Positions 27,481 to 36,194 of a DNA stretch of 64,000 nucleotides are shown piece after piece. The number at the start of each line of letters is the position of its first letter. Position 1 is the first letter of the stretch. The notes beneath the pieces were generated by a model. That model made no database searches, was not told the DNA's origin, and saw only the letters and a list, made by a program, of their open reading frames with translations. This stretch comes from Streptomyces aculeolatus (GTDB taxonomy: Bacteria; Actinomycetota; Actinomycetes; Streptomycetales; Streptomycetaceae): NCBI RefSeq assembly GCF_020400605.1, contig NZ_JAINRD010000002.1, forward strand, positions 465,269 to 529,268, written 5' to 3'. The translations under genes and the position numbers were made by a program.

Positions 27481-28455
27481 ATGCACGCACGCCGTACGAC
27501 CAGACCCGCGCTCGCCGCCGCGCTGCTCGCCGCCGCACTCGCCGTCGGCGGCTGCAGCGGCGGGGCGGACTCCGGCGACTCCGGCGCCGCCGCTGCGGAC
27601 GACGCGAAGGCGCAGGAGGCCGCACCGCGCGGGGACGCCGGTGCCGGCGCGGGGAGCGCCGACGACTCCGCCGCCTCGCCCGCGCCCCGCGGCGGTGCCA
27701 CCGCCGCAGAGGGCGTCTCGCTCGCGCCGCAGGCGCTCGTGCGCACCGCCGAGATCACCGTACGCACCAAGGACCCGGCCGGCGCCGCCGACTCCGCCCG
27801 TACGCTCGCCGAGGGCGCCGGCGGCTACGTCGGCGACGAGTCGACCAGCCAGGAGCCCGGCGCCCCCGCGCGCACCCGGCTCACCCTGCGGGTGCCCGCC
27901 GACGAGTACGCCACCGTCCTCGACGGCGTCGCCGGGCTCGGCCGGGTCGTCGACCGCCAGGTGAAGGTGGAGGACGTCACCGACGAGGTCGTGGACGTCG
28001 ACAGCAGGGTGCGGTCCCAGCGCGCGAGCGTCGACCGCATCCGCGACCTGATGGACGACGCCGTGAAACTCGCTGACGTCGTCACCCTGGAGAGCGAACT
28101 CGGCACCCGCCAGGCCGACCTGGAGGCGCTCCTCGCCCAGCAGTCCTCGCTGGAGGAGCGCACCGCGCTGGGCACCATCACCCTGGAGCTGCGCCGGCCC
28201 GCCGCCGCGCCGCCGGCGGACGAGGACGACGGCACCGGCGTCACGGACGCGCTGGCCGGGGGCTGGGACGCCTTCGTCACGGGGCTGCGCGGGGTGCTGA
28301 TCGCGGTCTCCGCGTCGCTGCCCTTCGCCGGGCTCCTCGTCCTGCTCGTGCTGGCCTGGCGGTGGCTGCGCGGCCGGCTGCCGCGGCGGCACGTCACCCC
28401 GCCGCCCAGTCCGTTTCCCGGGCAGCAGACACCCCAGGGCGGCGAGCCCGGGTAA
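27481..28455 (+). CDS. DUF4349 lipoprotein
   Basis: A 324-residue lipoprotein: signal peptide with lipobox VGGCSGG, then an Ala/Asp/Ser-rich linker. The DUF4349 domain runs from about residue 80 (LVRTAEITVRTKDPAGAAD, GGYVGDESTSQEPGAP, RLTLRVPADEYATVLDGVAGLG, DVDSRVRSQRASVDRIRDLM) and includes a predicted coiled coil of about 50 residues. A C-terminal membrane helix (LPFAGLLVLLVLAWRWL) is followed by a basic tail, so the protein would be anchored at both ends. Function unknown; a cell-surface or stress role is often guessed. Confidence 0.87.
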   Translation: MHARRTTRPALAAALLAAALAVGGCSGGADSGDSGAAAADDAKAQEAAPRGDAGAGAGSADDSAASPAPRGGATAAEGVSLAPQALVRTAEITVRTKDPAGAADSARTLAEGAGGYVGDESTSQEPGAPARTRLTLRVPADEYATVLDGVAGLGRVVDRQVKVEDVTDEVVDVDSRVRSQRASVDRIRDLMDDAVKLADVVTLESELGTRQADLEALLAQQSSLEERTALGTITLELRRPAAAPPADEDDGTGVTDALAGGWDAFVTGLRGVLIAVSASLPFAGLLVLLVLAWRWLRGRLPRRHVTPPPSPFPGQQTPQGGEPG

Positions 28456-28496
28456 CCGGACGTAGCGTGTCCCTCACGGCGACGAAAGGGAGCGTC

Positions 28497-29903
28497 ATGG
28501 GGGCCAAGCAGCGGATGGTGGTCATCGGCGGCGATGCGGCGGGGATGTCCGCCGCATCGCAGGCGCGCCGGATGCGGACGCCGGACGAGCTGGAGATCAC
28601 CGCGTTCGAGCGCGGCCGGTTCACGTCGTACTCCGCCTGCGGCATTCCGTACTGGGTGGGCGGCGAGGTCGCCGAGCGGGACCAGCTCATCGCCCGCACC
28701 CCGGAGGAGCACCGCAGGCGGGGCATCGACCTGCGGATGCGCACCGAGGTCACCGAGATCGACCTCGACCGGCAGTGCGTACGCACCCGGGCCCTCGACG
28801 ACGAGGACGGCGCGCAGGAGCGCTGGCACGGCTTCGACCACCTGGTCGTCGCCACCGGCGCCCGCCCGCTGCGCCCGCCGCTGCCCGGTATCGACGCCCC
28901 CGGGGTGCACGGCGTGCAGAGCCTGGACGACGGGCAGGACCTGCTGGACCGGCTGGAGAAGCAGCAGGTGCGGCACGCGGTCGTGGTCGGCGCCGGGTAC
29001 ATCGGGGTGGAGATGGCGGAGGCGTTCTGCCACCGCGGCATCCACGTCACCGTGCTGGAGGCCGCCGCCCAGCCCATGAACACCCTGGACCCCGACATGG
29101 GCGCGCTGGTGCACGAGGCCATGAACGGCAACGGCATCGACACCGTCACGGGCGCCGAGGCCACCGGGATCCTCACCGGCACGGACGGCGAGGTGCGCGG
29201 CGTGGCCACGGCGAAGGGCGAGTACCCGGCGGACGTCGTCGTGCTCGGCCTCGGGGTGCGCCCGGAGACCGGCCTCGCGCGGGACGCGGGGCTGCCGCTG
29301 GGCGAGTCCGGCGGGCTGCTGACGGACCTGGCGATGCGGGTGCGGGGGCAGGAGAACGTGTGGGCGGGCGGCGACTGCGTCGAGGTGCTCGACCTGGTGT
29401 CCGGCCGCGAGCGGTACATCCCGCTGGGCACGCACGCCAACAAGCACGGGCAGGTCATCGGCCGCAACGTCGGCGGCGGCTTCGGCACCTTCCCCGGCGT
29501 GGTCGGCACGGCCGTCAGCAAGGTGTGCGACCTGGAGATCGCCCGTACGGGTCTGCTGGAGGCGCAGGCGCGCGAGGTGGGCCTGCAGTACGTGACGGTC
29601 ACCATCCGGTCGACCAGCCGCGCCGGCTACTACCCGCGGGCCGCGCCGATGCACGTGAAGATGCTCGCGGAGCGGCGCACGGGCCGGCTGCTCGGGGTGC
29701 AGATCGTCGGCCGCGAGGGCGCGGGCAAGCGGGTGGACATCGCGGCGGTGGCGCTGACGGCGGGGATGACGGTGGAGCAGATGACGGCCCTGGACCTGGG
29801 GTACGCGCCGCCGTTCTCGCCCGTGTGGGACCCGGTGCTGGTCGCGGCGCGCAAGGCGGCCGCGGCGGTCGCGGAGGACGCGCGGGAGAGCGACGGCGGC
29901 TGA
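28497..29903 (+). CDS. FAD/NAD-dependent disulfide reductase, CoA-disulfide reductase-like
   Basis: A 468-residue flavoprotein. The FAD motif is VVIGGDAAGMSAASQARR, and the single redox cysteine is in FTSYSACGIPYWVGG near residue 45, the pattern of CoA-disulfide reductases and NADH oxidases. The NAD(P) motif is HAVVVGAGYIGVEMAEAF, the second FAD motif is VWAGGDCVEV, and the C-terminal dimerisation domain ends DLGYAPPFSPVWDPVL. Mycobacteria and streptomycetes lack glutathione, and the exact substrate is uncertain. Ribosome site GAAAGGGAG precedes ATG at 28497. Confidence 0.87.
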   Translation: MGAKQRMVVIGGDAAGMSAASQARRMRTPDELEITAFERGRFTSYSACGIPYWVGGEVAERDQLIARTPEEHRRRGIDLRMRTEVTEIDLDRQCVRTRALDDEDGAQERWHGFDHLVVATGARPLRPPLPGIDAPGVHGVQSLDDGQDLLDRLEKQQVRHAVVVGAGYIGVEMAEAFCHRGIHVTVLEAAAQPMNTLDPDMGALVHEAMNGNGIDTVTGAEATGILTGTDGEVRGVATAKGEYPADVVVLGLGVRPETGLARDAGLPLGESGGLLTDLAMRVRGQENVWAGGDCVEVLDLVSGRERYIPLGTHANKHGQVIGRNVGGGFGTFPGVVGTAVSKVCDLEIARTGLLEAQAREVGLQYVTVTIRSTSRAGYYPRAAPMHVKMLAERRTGRLLGVQIVGREGAGKRVDIAAVALTAGMTVEQMTALDLGYAPPFSPVWDPVLVAARKAAAAVAEDARESDGG

Positions 29904-29914
29904 CGGCGCGGCGG

Positions 29915-30700
29915 TCAGCCGGTACGCAGGGCCGGGTGGTCGGCGACGACCGTGCAGCTGCCGGCGGCGATCTCCGTGTACCCGGCGTCCCTGACCACCG
30001 GCAGCCCGCTCGCGACCAGCTCCGCCCAGCGCTCCGGCGCCGGCGTGCGGACGGCGAGGGGGAAGCCGGCGGCGCGCCAGGCGGCGCGGTCCGCGTCGGC
30101 CAGCTCCCACCAGGCGAGTTGGGCGCCGTGGCCGGCCTGGGCCATGGCCTTGCCCGCGGTCATGTCGAGCCCGGGCGCCAGCCACAGCACCGGCACCCCG
30201 GCCGGGGGCGGGGGAGGAGGTCCGGGGTCGGCCAGGTCGGTGCCGGAGACCTGCAGCCGGGCGAGGTCCTTGGGCCAGCCGTCGAGCGGTACGGGCGGGA
30301 AGACCCGCACCTCGGCGGCGCCGGCCTCCTGAACGCCGGACCCCTCGGGCGCGCCCGGCGCCTCCGGCGCCCCGTCCGCGGCGCCGCCGCCCGCGGGCTG
30401 CGTCACCGTGATCCCCGGCAGCGCTTCGGCCCGCCGCCACTCCGCGCCCCGCGCGCGCCGCACGACCTTGCGGATCCGGGCGTCCTGCCAGTCCCGTACG
30501 GCCCCGGCCCACGGGCCGCCGCCCGTCGCGCGCTCGTCCGCCAGCAGGATCAGCACCGCGCGCGCCGCCGTCTGGAGCGCGTCGGTGCGCGTGGGCGGGC
30601 TGCCGCGTTCGATGCGTACGACGAGGGGGAGGACGAACTGCGGCAGGTCGTCGCGGCTCACTGCCTCGTGCTGGAAGGTGCTGGTCTCGGCGCTGGTCAC
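29915..30700 (-). CDS. Pth2-type peptidyl-tRNA hydrolase-like protein
   Basis: A 261-residue protein in two parts. The N-terminal half (LPQFVLPLVVRIERGSPP, ALQTAARAVLILLADE) includes charged helices, and a Pro/Gly/Ala-rich linker follows. The C-terminal half has the Pth2 core: DMTAGKAMAQAGHGAQLAWWEL, then TPAPERWAELVASGLPVVRDAGYTEIAAGSCTVVA. Pth2 enzymes release peptides from stalled peptidyl-tRNA, but the bacterial versions fused to an extra domain are not well studied. GTG at 30700 lacks a clear ribosome site. It diverges from AIM24 across 66 nt. Confidence 0.75.
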   Translation of the reverse strand: MTSAETSTFQHEAVSRDDLPQFVLPLVVRIERGSPPTRTDALQTAARAVLILLADERATGGGPWAGAVRDWQDARIRKVVRRARGAEWRRAEALPGITVTQPAGGGAADGAPEAPGAPEGSGVQEAGAAEVRVFPPVPLDGWPKDLARLQVSGTDLADPGPPPPPPAGVPVLWLAPGLDMTAGKAMAQAGHGAQLAWWELADADRAAWRAAGFPLAVRTPAPERWAELVASGLPVVRDAGYTEIAAGSCTVVADHPALRTG

Positions 30701-30766
30701 GCGATCAAGTGTGCCAGTGGCGCCGCCCGCTTGGCGGAGGGAGGGATTCCGGCGGATCATGCGCGT

Positions 30767-31444
30767 ATGCGCAGTGATTTGTTCGCCAAGGAAAACATGG
30801 CCGAGCCCGCGACACAGGCCGGCATGACTCTGCAGAACGCCAAGTCGATCAAGTACGCCGTCAACGGCGAGTGCCTCGCCCGCCAGGGCGCGATGATCGC
30901 CTACCGGGGCAATCTGCAGTTCGAGAAGAAGGGCCAGGGGGCCGGGCAGTTCCTCAAGCGCGCGGTCACCGGCGAGGGCCTGGCGCTCATGTCGGTGAAG
31001 GGGCAGGGCGAGTGCTGGTTCGCGCTCAGCGCGGCCAACTGCTTCATCCTCGACTTCGACCAGCCGAACGACAGCCTCACGCTCAACGGGCGCAACGTGC
31101 TGTGCTTCGACTCGACGCTGTCGTACGACATCAAGGTGGTCAAGGGCGCCGGCATGGCGGGCGGCGGGCTGTTCAACAGCGTGTTCACCGGCCAGGGCCG
31201 GCTGGGCGTGGTCTGCGACGGCTCCCCGATCGTCATCCCCGTCTCGCCGGGCTACCCGGTCTTCGTCGACACCGACGCCGTCGTCGGCTGGAGCACGCAG
31301 CTCCAGACGGGGCTGCACCGCTCGCAGAGCTTCGGGTCGATGATCCGCGGCGGCTCCGGCGAGGTCATGCAGCTCCGGCTGGACGGCGAGGGGTTCGTCG
31401 TGGTGCGGCCGAGCGAGACCGGCCCGGGGGCGCCCGCCGGGTGA
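30767..31444 (+). CDS. AIM24 family protein
   Basis: A 225-residue beta-rich protein of the AIM24/TIGR00266 family. Landmarks are YAVNGECLARQGAMIAYRGNLQFEKKG (in parts), LMSVKGQGECWFA, FILDFDQPNDSLTLNGRNVLCFDSTL, GLFNSVFTGQGRLGVVC and FVDTDAVVGWS. No signal peptide. In yeast the namesake is mitochondrial; the bacterial role is unknown, although such genes are widely conserved in streptomycetes, often in tandem copies. ATG at 30767 is chosen by frame; a GGAGGGAGGG sequence lies about 20 nt upstream. Confidence 0.85.
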   Translation: MRSDLFAKENMAEPATQAGMTLQNAKSIKYAVNGECLARQGAMIAYRGNLQFEKKGQGAGQFLKRAVTGEGLALMSVKGQGECWFALSAANCFILDFDQPNDSLTLNGRNVLCFDSTLSYDIKVVKGAGMAGGGLFNSVFTGQGRLGVVCDGSPIVIPVSPGYPVFVDTDAVVGWSTQLQTGLHRSQSFGSMIRGGSGEVMQLRLDGEGFVVVRPSETGPGAPAG

Positions 31445-31454
31445 CCCCGGGGGC

Positions 31455-31494
31455 CGCGGCGGCGGGGAACGGCGGGCGCCCCGGCGCCGCCGCG
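31455..31494. terminator. Terminator between AIM24 and the deacetylase gene
   Basis: A perfect 10-bp stem CGCGGCGGCG/CGCCGCCGCG (31455-31464, 31485-31494) lies 10 nt after the AIM24 stop and 18 nt after the stop of the converging deacetylase gene. It can act on both. Confidence 0.6.
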
Positions 31495-31512
31495 ACGTGT
31501 CCCGTACGGGCC

Positions 31513-32454
31513 TCAGCTCCCCGCGGCCAGCTCGGAGACCCTGGCGAAGCCGTACCCGCGGCGGCGCAGCTCCGGCACGATCTCGCGCACCGCCTCCTCC
31601 GTGACCGGCGCCGCGCTGCGCGTGACGTGCAGGACGACCACCGACCCCGGCCGCACCCGCGTCAGCACCTCCTCCGCCACCGCTCCCGGGTCGGTGGCGA
31701 AGGCGTCGCCGCTGGAGACGTCCCACTGCACGGCGGTCACGCCCGTCGGGGCGAGGGCGCGCAGCGCCGTGTCGTCGTAACAGCCGCCGGGGAAGCGGAA
31801 GTACGGGACGGGGGCGGGCACGCCCGCGCGGCGCAGCTCGGCGAAGGTGCGCTCCACCTCGGCGCGCATGGCGCCGGGGTCGACCTCGGGCAGGCCGTAG
31901 CAGGGCGTGGCGAAGGCGTGGTGGCTGTAGGAGTGGTTGGCCACCTCGAACAGGGGGTCGCGGCCGATGGCGCGGGCCTGGCCGGGGTAGCGGGCGGCCC
32001 AGGTGCCGGTCATGAAGACGGTCGCCGGCACCTTCAGCTCGCGGAGCGCGGCGATGAGCCCGGGGTTGTCGAACTGCTCGCCGGCGTCGGCCCGGTCCTG
32101 CTGGCCGGCCATCATGTCGGCGTCGAAGGTGAGCGCCACCTGCTTGCCGCTCACGCCCCGGCGCGCGCCGTGCCGCCACACCGGCGCGAGCGCCGTGCGG
32201 GCCGCGCGGGCCGCCTTCGCCTCCCCGCGTGCCTCCACCCGATTGCCGTCCTGGCCGCCGTCCGGCGCCCCGTCCCGCGGCGCCTGCAGCGGGGGCACCG
32301 TCCCGTACGACGCCGGGTGGTCGCTGTAGTCACGCGCGGCGGGCGCGCCCACCGGTGAGGAGGGCGCGGACGGGCCGGCGCACGCCGGGACGACGAGGGC
32401 GAGCAGCGCGACGAGGGCCGCGCGGACAAGGCGCGGGCACCGGAAGTCGATCAT
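31513..32454 (-). CDS. Polysaccharide deacetylase lipoprotein (CE4)
   Basis: A 313-residue lipoprotein: hydrophobic LVRAALVALLALVVP and lipobox PACAG, followed by a disordered linker. The NodB domain starts near residue 105 with QVALTFDADMM (motif 1, catalytic Asp then metal Asp), has NHSYSHHAFA (motif 2, metal His residues), YFRFPGGCYDD (motif 3), VQWDVSSGDA (motif 4) and VVLHVTR (motif 5 His). Such enzymes deacetylate peptidoglycan or chitin-like polymers outside the membrane. All metal ligands look intact. Proximity to ngcEFG is not close enough to argue for chitin. Confidence 0.88.
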   Translation of the reverse strand: MIDFRCPRLVRAALVALLALVVPACAGPSAPSSPVGAPAARDYSDHPASYGTVPPLQAPRDGAPDGGQDGNRVEARGEAKAARAARTALAPVWRHGARRGVSGKQVALTFDADMMAGQQDRADAGEQFDNPGLIAALRELKVPATVFMTGTWAARYPGQARAIGRDPLFEVANHSYSHHAFATPCYGLPEVDPGAMRAEVERTFAELRRAGVPAPVPYFRFPGGCYDDTALRALAPTGVTAVQWDVSSGDAFATDPGAVAEEVLTRVRPGSVVVLHVTRSAAPVTEEAVREIVPELRRRGYGFARVSELAAGS

Positions 32455-32529
32455 GCGGGGAGCGTAAGAGCGCTCGCGGGGGCGCGCGCGCTGGAGCGAG
32501 CGCCCGGGTGAACGGCGTACGACACACCG

Positions 32530-32588
32530 CGGCGCCGGCCCGGGCGGCGGACCGGGTCAGAACCGGTTCCACCGCCGGGCCGGCGCCG
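32530..32588 (-). terminator. Long hairpin downstream of the PhoX-like gene
   Basis: Arms 32530-32543 and 32575-32588 pair over 14 perfect bp with a 31-nt loop that itself contains a short ACCGG/CCGGT pairing. It lies about 50 nt after the stop of the PhoX-like gene and also upstream of the deacetylase gene start. Confidence 0.6.
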
Positions 32589-32635
32589 CGCGCCGTGCCT
32601 GGCCGTTCCGTTCGGTGCCTACGGGCCCCGGCGGG

Positions 32636-33997
32636 CTAGCGCCAGGGGCCGGTGATGGCGAACGTGGTGCCGGGGGCGTAGCAGTTCACGTACATCGTCC
32701 GGCCGTTCGGCGAGAACGTGACGCCGGCGAACTCGCCGTACTCCGGGTCCTCCGCGCTGCCGGTGTTCTGCCGGTTGCGCGCCACCGCGAAGACCTCGCC
32801 GCGCCGCGAGACGCCGTACACGTGCTGCTCGCCGCCGCCGTCCTCGCAGAGGAACAGGCCGCCCGAGGGCGACAGGCAGATGTTGTCCGGGGACTCGCCG
32901 GGGGTGTCCACGCCGTGGTCCGGGCCGAAGCGGACGACGAGCTTCAGCTCGTTGGTCCGCGGGGTGTAGCGCCACACCTGGCCGAAGTGGTCGGCGCCGG
33001 AGCCCTCGGAGGACTGGGCGAAGCTGGAGACGAAGTACACCGAGTTGCCGCCCCAGTAGCAGCCCTCCAGCTTCTGCGCGTGCGACATGGCGCGCCCGAA
33101 GTCCTGGTGGCGGATCGGGGTCTCGGCCGCCAGCGGGTCGGGCACCTCGATCCACTCGACGTTGTCGAACGTGGTGCCGATCTCCTCGACCACCGACAGG
33201 TCGGGCACGTCCGGCACCCGCATGGCCTGCAGCTCGCCGCCGGCCCGGAGGGAGCCGAGGCCGCCCTTGGGCTTCTCCGGCAGGAAGCGGTAGAACAGCC
33301 CGAAGGGGTGCTCGAAGGCGTCCTCCGTCTCGTAGACGACGCCGTTGGACGGGTCGAAGGCGACGGCCTCGTGCTGGAAGCGGCCCATCGCGGTGAGCGG
33401 CACGGCGCCGCTCTTGTGCGGATCGGCCGGGTCGATCTCGAAGATGAAGCCGTGGTCCTTGGTGTACCCGTTGGTGCCGGCCTTGTCCTCGGTCTCCTCG
33501 CAGGTGAGCCACGTGCCCCAGAGGCTGGGCCCGCCGGCGCAGTTGACCGCGGTGCCGGCGATGCCGACGCGCTCGCCCTCCAGCTTGCCGTGCCGGTCGA
33601 CCTCCAGCACGGTGCAGCCGCCCATGCCCATCGGGTCGTACGTCAGGCCGTCGATGGCGGGGACGCGGTGGGTCGCGGTGGGGCGGTTCTCGTGGTTGCG
33701 GACGAGCCGTACGTCGCCGCCGCGGGCGCGGAAGGCGGCCATGCCGTCGTGGTTGCTGGGTACGGTGCCCTCGCCGGAGAGCAACTGGTCGCCCTCGCGG
33801 GACAGCACCCGGTACTCGAAGCCCTTCGGGAGGTCCAGGAGGCCGTTGGGGTCGGGGACGAGCGGGCCGTAGCCGGCGTCCTGCGGGGCGTGTGCCTCGG
33901 CGGTGCCGGCGTACAGCTCGGAGACGCTTCCGGTGAAGGCGATGCCGGCGCCCAGCGCGCCGGTACGAGCGAGAACCTGACGTCGTGTTGCAGCCAT
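32636..33997 (-). CDS. PhoX/DUF839-family Tat-exported protein
   Basis: A 453-residue protein with a Tat-type leader (MAATRRQVLARTGALGAGIAFTG). The mature part carries DUF839/PhoX features: SNHDGMAAF, VRLVRNHENRPT, GMGGCTVLEVD, GTWLTCEETED, GRFQHEAVAFDP, VYETEDAF, and the C-terminal PDNICLSPSGGLFLCEDGGG and FAGVTFSPNGRTMYVN. PhoX is a calcium/iron alkaline phosphatase with a beta-propeller; the glutamate and Asp-rich ligands appear conserved, but activity is inferred. Start 33997 begins the Tat leader; its ribosome site is weak. An upstream phosphate-response box was not identified. Confidence 0.87.
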   Translation of the reverse strand: MAATRRQVLARTGALGAGIAFTGSVSELYAGTAEAHAPQDAGYGPLVPDPNGLLDLPKGFEYRVLSREGDQLLSGEGTVPSNHDGMAAFRARGGDVRLVRNHENRPTATHRVPAIDGLTYDPMGMGGCTVLEVDRHGKLEGERVGIAGTAVNCAGGPSLWGTWLTCEETEDKAGTNGYTKDHGFIFEIDPADPHKSGAVPLTAMGRFQHEAVAFDPSNGVVYETEDAFEHPFGLFYRFLPEKPKGGLGSLRAGGELQAMRVPDVPDLSVVEEIGTTFDNVEWIEVPDPLAAETPIRHQDFGRAMSHAQKLEGCYWGGNSVYFVSSFAQSSEGSGADHFGQVWRYTPRTNELKLVVRFGPDHGVDTPGESPDNICLSPSGGLFLCEDGGGEQHVYGVSRRGEVFAVARNRQNTGSAEDPEYGEFAGVTFSPNGRTMYVNCYAPGTTFAITGPWR

Positions 33998-34100
33998 GCG
34001 GAAAGACCAACTCCCTGCTGACGGACAGGAAAACGGTGACCAGACCGTGTGTACCACCCGGTGAACTGAAAGTGAACCAGGTGACGGGTGTGTGAAGGGA

Positions 34101-35255
34101 CTAGTCCTGTGGCGACGGTGTTCCGCCGCTGCCGCCGTCCGCCGCCGAGTCGCCCGGGGTGTCCCGTTCGTCCAGGTCACCGCGGGCGTCGCGGGCCAGC
34201 GCGGTGAGCCGGGATATCGCGCGAAAGTACTTCTTGCGGTACCCGCCGGCGAGCATGTCGGCGCCGAAGAGCCGGTCGAACGGCACGCCGGAGGCGAGCA
34301 CGGGTATCTCGCGGTCGTAGAGCCGGTCCGCGAGCACCACGAGCCGCAGCGCCGTCGCCTCGTCGGCCACCGGCCGCACACCGGTCAGGCAGACGGTCCG
34401 TACACCGTCGATCAGCGCACCGTAGCGGCTGGGGTGCACGCGCGCGAGGTGGCCGAGGAGGTCGGGGAAGGCGTCGAGGGTGGCACCGGGGACGGTACGG
34501 GCGGCGCGGGTGAGGGCCGTCTCGGCCGGCGGGTCGGGTGCGGCGGGCAGGCCGCGGTGGCGGTAGTCGTCGCCGTCGATGCGCAGGGGGCGGAAGCGGG
34601 CCGCCAGGCCCTGTATCTCGCGCAGGAAGTCGGCCGCGGCGAAGCGGCCCTCGCCCAGCCTGCCCGGCAGGGTGTTGGAGGTCGCGGCCAGTGCGACGCC
34701 GGACTCGACGAGCCTGCCGAGGAGGCTGGAGACCAGCACCGTGTCGCCGGGGTCGTCGAGTTCGAACTCGTCGATGCACAGCAGCCGGTGGCTGCCGAGG
34801 GTGCGCACCGTCTGCTGGAAGCCCAGCGCGCCCACCAGGTTCGTCAGCTCCACGAAGGTGCAGAAGCCCTTGCGCTCCGGCACCGCCTCGGTGGCGTGCC
34901 AGAGGGAGGCCAGCAGGTGCGTCTTGCCGACGCCGAAGCCGCCGTCCAGGTACACCCCGCGCGGCCCGGCCGGCTCCTTCGGCGCCCGCCGCCACCAGGG
35001 CCGCCGGCCGCCCACCGCGGTGGCGCCGCCGCCGAGACCCGCGGCGAAGGCGGCGAGGGCGTGCACGGCCTCGGCCTGGCTGGGGCGGGCGGGGTCCGGG
35101 ACGTACGTCGAGAAGCGCACCGCGTCGAAGCGCGGCGGCGGCACCAGCTCGGCGACCAGCCGTTCGGCGGGGACGTGCGGCTCGCGGCCGGTGAGTGCGC
35201 CGGGGGCTATGCCGCCGGGGGCGCCGGCGGTGGAGGCGGAGGTCGAAGGGGGCAC
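34101..35255 (-). CDS. zapE: ZapE, AFG1-like ATPase
   Basis: A 384-residue P-loop ATPase of the AFG1/ZapE family. Walker A is YLDGGFGVGKTHLLASLW and Walker B is RLLCIDEFELDDPGD. Other landmarks are RKGFCTFVELTNLVGALGF, VALAATSNTLPGRLGEGRF, an arginine-rich middle region RFRPLRIDGDDYRHR and LYDREIPVLASGVPFDRLF. In E. coli ZapE binds FtsZ during division under stress. GTG at 35255 follows GTGAGGAC; an upstream in-frame ATG lacks a ribosome site. It diverges from the ribD-C gene. The role in streptomycete septation is not shown here. Confidence 0.88.
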   Translation of the reverse strand: MPPSTSASTAGAPGGIAPGALTGREPHVPAERLVAELVPPPRFDAVRFSTYVPDPARPSQAEAVHALAAFAAGLGGGATAVGGRRPWWRRAPKEPAGPRGVYLDGGFGVGKTHLLASLWHATEAVPERKGFCTFVELTNLVGALGFQQTVRTLGSHRLLCIDEFELDDPGDTVLVSSLLGRLVESGVALAATSNTLPGRLGEGRFAAADFLREIQGLAARFRPLRIDGDDYRHRGLPAAPDPPAETALTRAARTVPGATLDAFPDLLGHLARVHPSRYGALIDGVRTVCLTGVRPVADEATALRLVVLADRLYDREIPVLASGVPFDRLFGADMLAGGYRKKYFRAISRLTALARDARGDLDERDTPGDSAADGGSGGTPSPQD

Positions 35256-35320
35256 GTCCTCACTGTACGGTCGCCGCCTCGGCAAGCCGTACACCAGTGC
35301 GTCGTGCCACACTGCCGCAT

Positions 35321-36088
35321 ATGCGCCGCCTGCTGCCCGTACCCGCAGATCCGTCCGCCCTCGCCGACCGCGAGTGGTCCCTGGACGAGCTTGCGGACGC
35401 CTACGCCTACCCCGCGGGGGACGCCGTGTGGCTGCGGGCCAACATGGTCAGCTCCGTCGACGGCGCCGCCGCCTTCGGCGGGCGCTCGCAGCCGCTGTCG
35501 TCCGCGGCGGACATGCGCCTCTTCGGCGTGCTGCGCGGGCTGGCCGATGTGGTGGTCGTGGGTGCAGAAACGGTACGCCTGGAGGGGTACCGGCCGGCCC
35601 GCGCCCGGGACGCCTTCGCGGCCCGCAGGGCGGCGGCCGGTCAGGCCCCCGCGCCGCCCGTCGCGGTGCTCTCCGCCTCGCTCGACCTGGACTTCTCGCT
35701 GCCGCTGTTCACCGCTCCTGCCGTGCCGACGCTGCTGCTCACGGGCGCGCAGGCGGCCGCTGAGCGGGTGGCGGCGGCCCGGGCGGCCGGGGTGGAGGTC
35801 GTGGTCGCGGGGCAGGGCCGGGGAGCCGACCCGGCGGCGGTCGTCGCCGCGCTCGCGGAGCGCGGGCACCGGCGGTTGCTGACGGAGGGCGGTCCCTCGG
35901 CGCTGGCGGGCTTCGCCCGGGCGGGCGTGCTCGACGAGCTGTGCCTGACCCTGGCGCCCCGGGTGGCGCTGGGGGACGCGCCCCGGATCATGCACGGCGC
36001 CGCCCCGCAGGCGGAGCCGCTGGGCCTCGGCCTGGAGTCGGTCATGGAGGAGGCCGGCTTCCTGTTCACGCGTTACCGTCGGTTCTGA
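35321..36088 (+). CDS. RibD C-terminal domain reductase
   Basis: A 255-residue stand-alone RibD-C/dihydrofolate-reductase-fold protein. Landmarks are VWLRANMVSSVDGAAAFGGRS, DMRLFGVLRGLADVVVVGAETVR, a middle region PPVAVLSASLDLDF and the C-terminal HRRLLTEGGPSALAGF...LCLTLAPRVALGDAPRI. The family reduces the ribose side chain of a riboflavin precursor, but a separate copy without the deaminase domain can have other substrates. ATG at 35321 is 66 nt from the divergent zapE start; no strong ribosome site is seen. Confidence 0.82.
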   Translation: MRRLLPVPADPSALADREWSLDELADAYAYPAGDAVWLRANMVSSVDGAAAFGGRSQPLSSAADMRLFGVLRGLADVVVVGAETVRLEGYRPARARDAFAARRAAAGQAPAPPVAVLSASLDLDFSLPLFTAPAVPTLLLTGAQAAAERVAAARAAGVEVVVAGQGRGADPAAVVAALAERGHRRLLTEGGPSALAGFARAGVLDELCLTLAPRVALGDAPRIMHGAAPQAEPLGLGLESVMEEAGFLFTRYRRF

Positions 36089-36194
36089 CAATCTGCGGAA
36101 TATCACGTTCCGCTTAGCCGTGCTGGGGCAGACTAAGTCGGCAGGATCGTTTCTGACGTGGTCTGTGTGCCTGTGCGGAAGAAGGGCGTTCATC

